64,000 bases of DNA, from assembly GCF_900116555.1 (NCBI RefSeq), contig NZ_FPAT01000010.1, positions 1 to 64,000 of the forward strand, read 5' to 3'. The DNA is from Actinopolyspora lacussalsi subsp. righensis (GTDB lineage: Bacteria > Actinomycetota > Actinomycetes > Mycobacteriales > Pseudonocardiaceae). The notes below the pieces were generated by a model that was not told the DNA's origin, ran no database searches, and saw only the letters and a list, made by a program, of their open reading frames with translations. Of the stretch, positions 1 to 7,764 are shown piece by piece (the first letter of the stretch is position 1; each line of letters opens with the position of its first letter). The position numbers and the translations under genes are program-made.

Positions 1-206
1 AGCGGCCAGCCGATCAACTCCGTGGTGGGTTGTTCGTCGCGGAAGTAGGACTCCAGCCGCAGTGCGGCCAGCCTGCGGGCGGCCGGGCCGCTGCCGCCCG
101 CGTGGCGGGGCCGGTAGCTGACCCGGTTGCCCCAGCCGCCCAGCACGATCGCCGTCCCGGCTAGCACGACGGCGGTGGTCAGCAGCATCGCCGGATGCGT
201 GCTCAC
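1..206 (-). CDS. Membrane-anchored hypothetical protein (partial, runs off the window)
   Basis: The reading frame starts at a GTG at 206 and continues past base 1, so only about 68 residues are visible. The first 30 residues form one hydrophobic helix (MLLTTAVVLAGTAIVLGGW), followed by an Arg-rich stretch, as in a type II anchored protein. The GTG overlaps the stop of the upstream gene in a GTGA, so it is the third gene of a translationally coupled minus-strand operon. Family not recognised. Confidence 0.55.
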   Translation of the reverse strand, partial: MSTHPAMLLTTAVVLAGTAIVLGGWGNRVSYRPRHAGGSGPAARRLAALRLESYFRDEQPTTELIGWP

Positions 207-451
207 TCCGCCTCACCCCGCCTGCGGAACTCGTCCGGGTCGATCGAGCCGGACTCCGGGGGATTGCCGCCGCCGAAGGCCAGCGCGGCGGCGTAGTCAC
301 GCAGCTCGTCGGAGAGCCGCTGCAATATTCCGGCGAGTTCGGCGCACTGCCTCGGGGTGGCCTGCCGGGCCGGAATGTCGTAGGAAGCCTGCTCCAGTTC
401 CCACTGCTCATGGGCCAGCCACATGCCCAACCTGCCCGCATAACTGGTCAC
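203..451 (-). CDS. Small helical hypothetical protein
   Basis: An 82-residue protein of unknown function. It is largely helical and acidic toward the C-terminus, with no membrane segment and no cysteine pair. It overlaps the upstream gene by four bases and the downstream gene by four bases, so the three minus-strand genes are almost certainly co-transcribed. Small proteins of this kind commonly neighbour XRE/DUF5753 regulators in actinomycetes. I do not recognise a domain. Confidence 0.6.
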   Translation of the reverse strand: MTSYAGRLGMWLAHEQWELEQASYDIPARQATPRQCAELAGILQRLSDELRDYAAALAFGGGNPPESGSIDPDEFRRRGEAE

Positions 452-672
452 CGCGACTCACCCCCAACCCGCACCGCCGTAGTGAGCACATCCCGAAGCT
501 CGACGGCCTGATCCACCGTCCACACCGTCCGGTGAAACACCGTCGGCGTCTCGATCCGAATCAACCCCGGCGACCACCACGAGATCCACACCAGCAACGA
601 CGACGACCACCCCCACTCGTTGCCACACCACACCCGAACACCCGGATGACGCACGTTGTATTTGGTCGGCAT
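448..672 (-). CDS. Small hypothetical protein, first gene of the operon
   Basis: A 74-residue protein, Trp-rich in the middle (NEWGWSSSLLVWISWW). The ATG at 672 is chosen because AGAAGGGA lies about ten bases upstream; the longer open frame to 780 would run through the inverted repeat at 696-731 and lacks a better site. It is divergent from the XRE regulator, whose probable operator lies just upstream. Function unknown. Confidence 0.55.
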   Translation of the reverse strand: MPTKYNVRHPGVRVWCGNEWGWSSSLLVWISWWSPGLIRIETPTVFHRTVWTVDQAVELRDVLTTAVRVGGESR

Positions 673-695
673 GCCACAGATTCCCTTCTGTTGTT

Positions 696-731
696 TGGTC
701 CCGGTACCAAATAATCCATGTACCGGGACCA
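696..731. promoter_or_regulatory. Perfect inverted repeat in the divergent promoter region (probable operator)
   Basis: Arms TGGTCCCGGTAC (696-707) and GTACCGGGACCA (720-731) are exact reverse complements separated by 12 bases. The repeat lies between the start of the minus-strand hypothetical operon (672) and the start of the XRE regulator (795). That position and symmetry suit a dimeric HTH protein controlling both directions. The regulator assignment is inference. Confidence 0.5.
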
Positions 732-794
732 CGAGATCAATCGCTCGTTCGAGTGATCTGTTTGCGCAGCCTGGATGCACTAGAGTTTGGTGAC

Positions 795-1649
795 ATGGCC
801 GAGACCACGAACCCGGCGCCGCGTGCTTACTTGCTCGGTTCCGAGCTGCGCTACGCGCGCACGCAAGCGCGTATGACCATGCGTGATCTGGCCGAGCGAC
901 TGGATTTGTCCCACTCGGTGCTTGTCAGGTGGGAGAACGGGGCGCGGGTCCCCTCCTCGGATTCGGTCTCGGCGATCTGTGCTGTGCTCGGGCTCTCCAG
1001 TTCGGAGCGGGACCGGTTGGCAGAGATGGCACGTGAAGCAGCCGCCGAACCACCGAACTCGGTATCTGTGGGATCGACCGGTGAGCAAGATCAACTCGCC
1101 GCACTGTTGGAGTACGAACGCAATGCGGCCACGATCACCAACGTGTCGCCTGTGTTGATGCCCGGACTCACACAAACTTCCGCCTACGTGCGGTCCATCG
1201 TCGGGAGCGAGACAGAAAACGTGGACAAATGGGTCAGCATGCGACTGGGGCGCAAGGACATCATCACTCGTCGACGTTCACCTTCCAACTACGTCGCGTT
1301 CATCCTCGAATCCGTACTTCATCAACGGATCGGCGATCTCGAAACCCAGGTAGATCAGCTTTTTCATCTCGCTGAACTGGGCAAACTCGCGAACGTCGAG
1401 ATCCGTTTGATTCCGGTTGAAGCAGGCTGGACTCCGGCGCACACCGGGCCGTTCGTGTTGTTGGAGTTCACCAAGGCCGATGCTGTGGTTCATCTGGAAC
1501 ACCACAGGTCAAGTGCCACACTGCGAGACAAGGAAGACGTAGCGGCGTTCCGCGACGCGAGAGATCATCTCGACCGGGTGGCAATGAGCCCGGCGGACTC
1601 AGTCGAACACATCACCACGGTGGCCAACCGATTGGAGAGTACAGCGTGA
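795..1649 (+). CDS. XRE-family transcriptional regulator with DUF5753 domain
   Basis: A 284-residue protein. An N-terminal helix-turn-helix (about residues 15-70, including LRYARTQARMTMRDLAERLD and the recognition stretch SHSVLVRWENGARVPS) is followed by a DUF5753-type domain of about 180 residues (TNVSPVLMPGLTQTSAYVRS, then the EVRLIPVEAGW-like core). The ATG at 795 starts the conserved domain; the open frame extends 14 codons upstream without support. It overlaps the DUF397 gene by GTGA. Such pairs regulate development or secondary metabolism in Streptomyces (BldB/WhiJ-type systems). The inverted repeat at 696-731 is a candidate binding site. Confidence 0.88.
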   Translation: MAETTNPAPRAYLLGSELRYARTQARMTMRDLAERLDLSHSVLVRWENGARVPSSDSVSAICAVLGLSSSERDRLAEMAREAAAEPPNSVSVGSTGEQDQLAALLEYERNAATITNVSPVLMPGLTQTSAYVRSIVGSETENVDKWVSMRLGRKDIITRRRSPSNYVAFILESVLHQRIGDLETQVDQLFHLAELGKLANVEIRLIPVEAGWTPAHTGPFVLLEFTKADAVVHLEHHRSSATLRDKEDVAAFRDARDHLDRVAMSPADSVEHITTVANRLESTA

Positions 1650-1843
1650 CTTTACCGCAGATTCCGCACAGTTGGCGAAAGTCCAGCCGTTCCAGTAACC
1701 AAACTGATTGCGTCGAAGTCGGTTGTCTCGATGGTGGCGCGGCGGTGCGCGACACCAAGGACCGCTCGGCCGGGTACTTCGCCACCACCAGCCAGCAGTG
1801 GAGCACGTTCCTCAACGCGGTCAAGACCGACCGCTTCAGCTGA
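1646..1843 (+). CDS. DUF397 domain protein (partner of the XRE regulator)
   Basis: A 65-residue protein with the DUF397 signature: WRKSSRS near residue 10, then CVEVG, a VRDTKDR segment and a C-terminal W-x-x-F. Start is the GTG at 1646, which overlaps the regulator stop codon (GTGA), implying coupled translation. DUF397 proteins act with upstream DUF5753 regulators, probably as small modulators. A strong terminator follows within 20 bases. Confidence 0.9.
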   Translation: MTLPQIPHSWRKSSRSSNQTDCVEVGCLDGGAAVRDTKDRSAGYFATTSQQWSTFLNAVKTDRFS

Positions 1844-1860
1844 ACCCCAGCGAAAAGCAC

Positions 1861-1892
1861 AGCGTCCCCGGAGCGATCCGGGGACGCTTTTT
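1861..1892 (+). terminator. Rho-independent terminator after the DUF397 gene
   Basis: A perfect 12-bp stem (AGCGTCCCCGGA at 1861-1872, TCCGGGGACGCT at 1877-1888) with a GCGA loop runs into a T tract. Confidence 0.9.
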
Positions 1893-1980
1893 GTGTCTCT
1901 CCCCGCGTGCGGGGCCTACGACCGGGAGAAGTTCGAGCACTGGGAACAGGTGGGTCCATCCCCGCGCGTGCGGGGCCTAC
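1891..1980 (-). CRISPR. Relic one-spacer type I-E-like CRISPR fragment
   Basis: The 29-base unit at 1952-1980 reads, on the minus strand, GTAGGCCCCGCACGCG then GGGGATGGACCC. This is the pattern of actinobacterial type I-E repeats, with a CCCCGC/GCGGGG stem. A second, degraded copy ends at 1919, exactly 61 bases away (29 repeat plus 32 spacer). On the minus strand the degraded copy is the leader-distal one, as expected for a terminal repeat. The spacer is 1920-1951. No third repeat, leader or cas gene is visible. Confidence 0.55.
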
Positions 1981-2240
1981 ACTCACTGCGCTGGGATGTT
2001 AGCAGTGCGAGCGCGTCGTGAGAACCACTTCGTCACACCTCGTCGGACAGACCGTGCTCCGGACCGCGCCGAACTCCTGAATCCCACCGTCAACCACCGT
2101 CCCGGGAAGTGCGGCGCGCGAATCTCGCGGGAAAACCACGGACAACTCACCTCGGAGTGTGATCCGAACCTCCCCCGGGCAACCGCCTCGGATGTAATAC
2201 TCGTGCTGTGGGGGCGGCATCGAGAGGTCGAGAGGTGAGT

Positions 2241-3089
2241 GTGTCCAGTCCCCGCTTCGAGCGCGTCATCACCGAACCGGTCATGCTCAGCTACGCCGCC
2301 TACGACGTGCTGCACCACGACGAGTTCGGCGCGGGCACCGCCAAACCGGCCGGGCTGGAGGGCGTTTCCCCGGGCGCCACGCACCGCGAACGCGCGGCGA
2401 TCGTCGAGGCGGCCAACGCCGAACTGCGCCAGGCGGGTTTGACCAGGAATAATACTCCGATCGGCGCGCTGCGGGACACGATCCGCCTGCTGCGCACACC
2501 GCAGCGCCGCATCTACGGCTGGTACTCCATCCGCACCGACGCCGGGGCCACACGCGGCGGCTTCCAAGTGGTCGAGGCCGACGACTTCGCCGTGCTCGCC
2601 GCCGTGGAGCAGGAACGCGTGCTGCTCGAACCGGTCGAGCCCGACGCCCTGCCGTCCACAGTGGCCGGACTGCTGCCGGACGCGCCACCGGTGGACGAAG
2701 CAGCGACCACCATGCCGCCCCCGCCCGCCCGACACACCGTGCCGGACCGCGACCGCCCTTCCCGGTCCGACCAGAACGAATCGAACGACCCGGACGCCCC
2801 GGACGACGAGCGGCCAACCCGGACGCGATCGACCTCGCCGGGACACCGGCTGCTGGAACGGCTGACCGCGCCGCCGCTGGACTTCGCGCTGCGCGCCGTG
2901 CGCTCGCAGTACGTCTCGCGCGGCACCGAGCGGGAGTGCGAGTATCCGCTGAACTACTACGCGGGCCCCGAGGGGGCGCTGCTCACGATCATCAAGCGCG
3001 ACGAGGACGACGAGCCGGTGCTGCACCTCCACCCGGCGACCACCGACGTCTTCCTGCGGGAGCTGCGTGAGCTGGGCCGGTTCCGCTGA
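2241..3089 (+). CDS. EspG-like ESX secretion-associated protein
   Basis: About 282 residues. The N-terminus (EPVMLSYAAYDVLHHDEFG) and the C-terminal segment ending in a hydrophobic-then-charged stretch resemble EspG proteins, cytosolic chaperones that bind PE/PPE-like substrates of type VII secretion. Between about residues 155 and 205 lies a Pro/Asp/Arg-rich disordered insert. GTG at 2241 or 2235 is chosen for the GAGAGGTGAG purine run just upstream. It is a single gene here, with no other ESX component within view. Family assignment is by overall resemblance, so moderate. Confidence 0.6.
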   Translation: MSSPRFERVITEPVMLSYAAYDVLHHDEFGAGTAKPAGLEGVSPGATHRERAAIVEAANAELRQAGLTRNNTPIGALRDTIRLLRTPQRRIYGWYSIRTDAGATRGGFQVVEADDFAVLAAVEQERVLLEPVEPDALPSTVAGLLPDAPPVDEAATTMPPPPARHTVPDRDRPSRSDQNESNDPDAPDDERPTRTRSTSPGHRLLERLTAPPLDFALRAVRSQYVSRGTERECEYPLNYYAGPEGALLTIIKRDEDDEPVLHLHPATTDVFLRELRELGRFR

Positions 3090-3167
3090 ATCCCCGGTGA
3101 TTGTACGGAGGGTGAGCGAGCATGATCACAGCGGGCTTACGGACAGCACCCGGGTGCTCGTGAGAAA

Positions 3168-4124
3168 GTGACCCTTGTGAGATCAGTCATCGCCCGCCCA
3201 CGGTTGATTATCGCGCTGCTCGCGGCCTGCCTGCTGGCCGGTTGTGGTTCCCAGCCTTCCAAGATCGGCTCGGCAGCGCTCGTCGGTGACCAGGCCATCC
3301 CGGTGAGCACGGTGCAGCAGCGGTTCGAGGCGGTTGTCGGTGAGCGCCCGCAACTGCGCGAACAGCTCGACGAGCAGGGACGCAAGGACGAGCTGGCACG
3401 CCAGATAGCCGCGTTCACCGTGCGGCAGAAGCTCGCCGAAGTGGCCGCTCGCCGCCAGAACCTGCGGGTCTCCGAGCAGGAGATAACCCAGTGGGCGCAG
3501 CAGCGGGGCGGTGCGCGGGCCGCCACCGAGGGAACCATCTTCACGGCCGACGAGGTCCGCTCCGTGGCGCGTTCACTGGTGCTGATGCGCAAGCTCGGCA
3601 GCAAGCACCTGACGAGCACCTCGGTGGTCTTCGACTACACCAGCGCCACCAGCCGCGCCGAGGCCGAGCGCAAGGCGAACCGCATGGCTCGTGGCCCGGA
3701 ACAGGCCGCCGAACTGATCCGGCAGGAGAGGTCCGAAGGGGTTCCCGCGGGCTCGGGGCGTGAGCTCAGCGCGTCACGAGCGCTCAGCTTCGCCGCCCAG
3801 ACGCCGCTGTTCGCGGCCGACGAGGGCACGGTGCTCGCTTTCCCCGGACCCGGTAGGCAGAGTGCCGGTCAATGGCTCGTCGCGCGGATCACCGAACGAA
3901 CCACCGGAAACGGTGACGGCCAGTCGAGCACACCCTCGCTGGGCAGTCAGGGCGAGCAGCTCACGCAGGCCTTCGGATCGCGGTTGCTGGGCCTGACCGC
4001 GCAACGCGTCGGGGTCGAGCTCAGCCCGCGCTACGGGGTCTGGGACTCGCTGGAACTCACAGTCGCACCGGACGAGGGCCAGACCAGCGGTTTCCGCATC
4101 CCCGAGCGGGAGAGCCGGGCCTGA
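3168..4124 (+). CDS. SurA-like N-terminal domain lipoprotein
   Basis: 318 residues. A lipoprotein signal peptide ends in LLAGC (Cys at about residue 26). The following region (AALVGDQAIPVSTVQQRFEA) and the helices to about residue 150 resemble the SurA/PrsA-type N-terminal chaperone domain; no intact PPIase domain is evident. Such lipoproteins commonly precede mazG in actinomycetes. The likely role is folding or holding of exported proteins at the outer face of the membrane. The start is GTG 3168; GTG 3177 is an alternative. Confidence 0.75.
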   Translation: MTLVRSVIARPRLIIALLAACLLAGCGSQPSKIGSAALVGDQAIPVSTVQQRFEAVVGERPQLREQLDEQGRKDELARQIAAFTVRQKLAEVAARRQNLRVSEQEITQWAQQRGGARAATEGTIFTADEVRSVARSLVLMRKLGSKHLTSTSVVFDYTSATSRAEAERKANRMARGPEQAAELIRQERSEGVPAGSGRELSASRALSFAAQTPLFAADEGTVLAFPGPGRQSAGQWLVARITERTTGNGDGQSSTPSLGSQGEQLTQAFGSRLLGLTAQRVGVELSPRYGVWDSLELTVAPDEGQTSGFRIPERESRA

Positions 4125-4185
4125 TTGAGCTTTCCGGTCGATCGAGGGCACACCATGATCGAGTAATGGCTGGAACAATCGGGGT

Positions 4186-5220
4186 ATGAGTGCCGTCGGT
4201 GAATCCCGCCCCTCCGTCGTCGACGGCTGCGCGGTGGTGCTGGTGGACGACCGCCTCGGGGACGTGGTGCCCGCCGAGGCGGTTCCCTGGCTGCGTGGTG
4301 CGGGGGAGGTCTACGCCGATCCCGGACTGGCCGAATCCACCCGTGACTCGTTGGGAGCCGCCGCGCCGCCGGAGCACGCCGAGCTGCTGCGTCGGGCCGC
4401 CCGCGAGCCGGTTGTGCTGGTCGCACCCGACGATCACTCGGCAGCGGTGCGGGAACTGCTGGCGGCGGGAGCCCGCGAGGTGCGGGCGGCGCCCCCGCCG
4501 GGAGTCGAGCTGCTGGACGCGGTGACGGTCATGGACCGGCTGCGTTCCCCCGGGGGCTGCCCGTGGGACGCGCGGCAGACGCACGAGTCGCTGCGCACCT
4601 ATCTGGTCGAGGAGACCTACGAACTGCTGGAGGCCCTGGAGGGTTCCGACCGCGGTGCCATGCGGGAGGAGCTCGGTGACGTGCTGCTGCAGGTGCTGTT
4701 CCACGCTCGCGTGGCGGCCGAGGACGCGGCCGATCCGTTCGACGTCGACACCGTGGCGGCCGAGCTGGTGAGCAAGCTCGTCTCGCGCCACCCGCACGTG
4801 TTCGCCACCGATGATTCGGTGCACGACGCGGAGTCGCAGCACGCGCGGTGGGAGGAGCTCAAGCAGCGCGAGAAGCAACGCGAGTCCGCTGTGGACGGTG
4901 TGGCGCACGGGCAACCGGCCGCGGCGCTGGCGGCCAAGCTCGTGCAGCGCGCCGAGCGGGCCGGGATACCGGCCGAGCTGATCGGCGACGACTCCCATCC
5001 GGGAGCCGAGCTGTTCGACGCCGTGGCACGCGCGAAACGTGACGGCGGTGACCCGGAGGACACGCTGCGCGCGGCCTCGCTGGCCTTCGACCGACGCATC
5101 CGGACCGCAGAGGCACGCGCGCGCACCTCGGGAGCCGATCCCGCGCGGCTGTCCGAATCCGATTGGCGCGAGTACTGGCCAAAAGCCGACGAAACCGGTG
5201 AAATCGACGAACCGGGCTGA
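4186..5220 (+). CDS. mazG: Nucleoside triphosphate pyrophosphohydrolase MazG
   Basis: 344 residues. The catalytic MazG domain begins near residue 110 (MDRLRSPGGCPWDARQTHES) and holds the metal-binding EExxE...ExxD pattern (EETYELLEAL, EELGDVLLQVLFHA). The first 110 residues look like the degenerate N-terminal domain found in mycobacterial MazG. It hydrolyses aberrant or excess NTPs to NMP and PPi. Gene order mazG followed by an LpqU-like transglycosylase and, further on, enolase is conserved in mycobacteria. Confidence 0.93.
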   Translation: MSAVGESRPSVVDGCAVVLVDDRLGDVVPAEAVPWLRGAGEVYADPGLAESTRDSLGAAAPPEHAELLRRAAREPVVLVAPDDHSAAVRELLAAGAREVRAAPPPGVELLDAVTVMDRLRSPGGCPWDARQTHESLRTYLVEETYELLEALEGSDRGAMREELGDVLLQVLFHARVAAEDAADPFDVDTVAAELVSKLVSRHPHVFATDDSVHDAESQHARWEELKQREKQRESAVDGVAHGQPAAALAAKLVQRAERAGIPAELIGDDSHPGAELFDAVARAKRDGGDPEDTLRAASLAFDRRIRTAEARARTSGADPARLSESDWREYWPKADETGEIDEPG

Positions 5221-5300
5221 GATCTTTCACCCGTGACCGGCGACTCCACCGGATCCGGTGGGTCGGGTAACAGTTCAGTGACCTAGGGAGGTCCGCCACC

Positions 5301-6101
5301 GTGCCGCGACGACGGAAAGCATCCGACTCGCCGCTCGTGCTGTTGAGCGGACTGGCGATGCTCGCAGTGCTCGTGCTGCTGGCCGGATTGCTGGACAACG
5401 GCGGGCAGCAGAATCGGTCCCGGCTGCCCAGCGCCACGGCACCACCGCGTGCCGGGGCGCAGCCACCCCAGGTGAGCCCGTTACCCGGCGGCGCCGATCC
5501 CGCCGCGACTTCCCGCCCGCAGCGGCAGCTCTCCGACTGGGCCGAGAACTTCTCCGACGAGCTCAACATCCCGATGGCCGCGCTGGAGGCATACGGCTAC
5601 GCCGAACTGGCCCTGGAACGCACCAGACCGGACTGCGGGCTGAGCTGGTCGGTGCTCGCCGGGGTCGGCGCCGTCGAGTCCGGTCACGGCCGCTACGGCG
5701 GCTCGGATCTGGACAGCACCGCCCGCCCCGAGCCACCCATCAGGGGGATCCCGCTGGACGGCAGCGAGGGCGTGCGGCTCATCCGCGACACCGACGATGG
5801 GGAGCTGGACGGCGACACGGTCTACGACCGCGCCGTCGGCCCGCTGCAGTTCATCCCGAGCACCTGGCGTGATTGGGGACGCGACGGTGATGCCGACGGG
5901 GTGGCGGACCCCGACGATCTCGACGACGCGGCGCTCGCCGCGGGCTACTACCTCTGCGACTCGGGCAGCGACCTGCGCCGTGCCGAGCAGTTCCGCGACG
6001 CCGTGCTGCGGTACAACGCCAGCGGCGAGTACGTGCAGCAGGTGCTCGACCACGCCGACGACTACGGCAAGCGCAGCCGCGAACTCCTGCGGAAGCAGTA
6101 G
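5301..6101 (+). CDS. LpqU-like lytic transglycosylase, paralogue 1
   Basis: 266 residues, start GTG 5301 behind AGGGAGG. One N-terminal membrane helix (residues 10-31) and a Pro/Ala-rich linker lead to an MltB-type SLT_2 domain. Probable catalytic Glu126 lies in GAVESGHG, followed by the conserved DRAVGPLQFIPSTW block and a DGDADGVADPDD loop that looks like a calcium-binding EF-hand. It would cleave peptidoglycan between MurNAc and GlcNAc outside the membrane. Its place after mazG matches lpqU of M. tuberculosis; two paralogues lie at 7765 and 14308. Confidence 0.88.
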   Translation: MPRRRKASDSPLVLLSGLAMLAVLVLLAGLLDNGGQQNRSRLPSATAPPRAGAQPPQVSPLPGGADPAATSRPQRQLSDWAENFSDELNIPMAALEAYGYAELALERTRPDCGLSWSVLAGVGAVESGHGRYGGSDLDSTARPEPPIRGIPLDGSEGVRLIRDTDDGELDGDTVYDRAVGPLQFIPSTWRDWGRDGDADGVADPDDLDDAALAAGYYLCDSGSDLRRAEQFRDAVLRYNASGEYVQQVLDHADDYGKRSRELLRKQ

Positions 6102-6170
6102 GGCGTAAGTTCGGGATTCGTGACTGGTCACCCGCCGCCCGCCGGGTCTTGAGCGGTCCCGGTGAAACCG

Positions 6171-7061
6171 TTACCGGGGCAACAGTCGAGCCGCTTGTGA
6201 CAGCGACCGCGAGACCTCCGGCAAGTCGATGCGGTCCTCGGGCAGTCCGCGTGATCGGAACCAGTCGGTGATGTTGCGAACGTCGCGTTCCAGATAACGC
6301 GTTCCCGACGGATTCGCGACCACGTCCACGGCCTGGGGCAGGTCGATGAGAACTATCTCCCCGTTATGGACCAGCACGTTGTAACAGGACAGATCACCGT
6401 GCGTCAGACCCTGCTCGGCCAGTCCGAACAACGCGGAGAGCGTCTGTATCCACAAGTCCTCGAGCACGTCCGGTGTGGGGCGTAGTTCGGCCAGCCGGGG
6501 TGCGGGAGAGCCGTCGGCATCGCCGACGAACTCCAGCAGTACCTCCGTGCCCACGCGTTGGACGGGATAAGGTACGGGTATTCCGGCCGAGCGCAGCTCG
6601 CCCAGGACGCGGAATTCCGCCACGGCCCACTGCTCGGCGAGTAGACCGCGCCCGAACGAACTGCTGACCGACATCGCACGGTTCTCCCGTGATTTGCGCA
6701 TCCGGCGGCCCTCCAGATACTCGGCATCGCGGTGGAACCGCCGGTGATCCGGAGCACGGTAGCGCTTGGCCGCCAGCAGGCACTCGCGTGCCGTTCCGGG
6801 GACCGAGCGGCGTATCAGTTCGACGTCGGCTTCCTTGCCGGTCTTGAGCACGCCGAGCTCCTGATCCACGGCCGCGAGCTCGGTGACCAACCAAGAGGGG
6901 TGGGGTAGCGGGCCGCGTTCACCGGTGTCCCAGGTGGACCACCGGTCGGCATCCTCGGGAAGTCCGGAGGCGGGCGGTTCCTCGCGCAGTGCGGTGAGCA
7001 GGTCGCGCTCTTCCTCCGTCAGCCTGCCGCCACGAGCACCCTGTGTGGTCCGGGGTGTCAG
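6171..7061 (-). CDS. RIO-family atypical serine kinase, with a non-standard start
   Basis: RIO1-type kinase. Visible are the ATP-site region (ELGVLKTGKEADVELIRR), the catalytic loop HGDLSCYNVLV and the metal-binding IDLPQAVD. The only conventional start in frame is a TTG at 6890 with no ribosome-binding site, yet the coding pattern clearly continues upstream (DADRWSTWDTGERGPLPHP, typical of this family's N-terminus). No ATG, GTG or TTG exists between 6890 and the in-frame TAG at 7064. The first possible codon is CTG at 7061, which overlaps the stop of a 24-codon ORF (CTGA). A CTG start by coupling, or a 5' mutation, are the options. Confidence 0.8.
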   Translation of the reverse strand: MTPRTTQGARGGRLTEEERDLLTALREEPPASGLPEDADRWSTWDTGERGPLPHPSWLVTELAAVDQELGVLKTGKEADVELIRRSVPGTARECLLAAKRYRAPDHRRFHRDAEYLEGRRMRKSRENRAMSVSSSFGRGLLAEQWAVAEFRVLGELRSAGIPVPYPVQRVGTEVLLEFVGDADGSPAPRLAELRPTPDVLEDLWIQTLSALFGLAEQGLTHGDLSCYNVLVHNGEIVLIDLPQAVDVVANPSGTRYLERDVRNITDWFRSRGLPEDRIDLPEVSRSLSQAARLLPR

Positions 7062-7132
7062 CTACCGGTCAGAAGAGCTGCGGGCAGGAGGAAACGGATG
7101 GTTGCCTGCGTGACACGAATGAGAACGGTCAT
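7058..7132 (-). CDS. 24-residue small ORF with strong RBS upstream of the RIO kinase
   Basis: Starts at ATG 7132 behind AAGGAGGTG, among the best Shine-Dalgarno sequences in the window, and ends in TGA at 7060-7058. The peptide is basic then hydrophobic (MTVLIRVTQ, FLLPAALL). Its stop overlaps the putative CTG start of the RIO kinase, so it may be a leader peptide that delivers ribosomes to that start, or the displaced original start of the kinase. No homologue recognised. Confidence 0.4.
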   Translation of the reverse strand: MTVLIRVTQATIRFLLPAALLTGS

Positions 7133-7301
7133 GGCACACCTCCTTCAGTCGTCGCCCCCGTCGGCCCTCGGACCGATGCGGTGAAGCGAATCCTGCCTCA
7201 TCGGTCGACTAGGTACAACCGAATTCGTGCTCGACCGGCCGCAGGAATCCGGTTCCGCTCGTTTCTCCGGGGCGCGCTCGGACGATCGTTACTGTCGCCG
7301 G

Positions 7302-7658
7302 TCAGAGCGTCATCCGCTGCAGCAGGTCGGGGGCGGCGACGAGAACGAAACCGGCCACCAGCAACGGCAGCGTCAGCACACCGATTCGCCGCAGCCCGCC
7401 GTCCCGCGTGTCGGCGAGGTGGAGCGTGAGCAGGACGGCGCAGCCGCAGCAGAGCAGCAGCGGGAGATCGCTGTCCGCCAACCCGAATCCCGTTTCCTCG
7501 ATCGTGGCGGCCAGCAGCAGTGCCGCGCCGCTCCACAGCGCACCGTTGACGCGGTTTCGCGCCGCCGCGTTCGCGACGGACAGGTCGTCCGACACTTCGA
7601 CTCCTCGGGCGCGCGATCGAGCGGTTTTCGCGCTCCGCGTGCCGGACGCGGAGGACAT
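7302..7658 (-). CDS. Small membrane protein of unknown function
   Basis: 118 residues from the ATG at 7658 (an upstream Met at 7703 is less likely). A charged, basic N-terminus is followed by three hydrophobic segments (GALWSGAALLLAATI, LPLLLCCGCAVLLTLHL, VLTLPLLVAGFVLVAA). No enzymatic motif. It lies divergent from the second transglycosylase. Function unknown. Confidence 0.6.
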   Translation of the reverse strand: MSSASGTRSAKTARSRARGVEVSDDLSVANAAARNRVNGALWSGAALLLAATIEETGFGLADSDLPLLLCCGCAVLLTLHLADTRDGGLRRIGVLTLPLLVAGFVLVAAPDLLQRMTL

Positions 7659-7764
7659 TTCAGTCTCCCACAGCAAGATCGCGTTCCGGGCCGATGCGAA
7701 CAAGGATCCGGACCGCCGCGAACGGAGGTCGGGTACGGCTGGACAAGTCGCCTAACCTGTTGCA

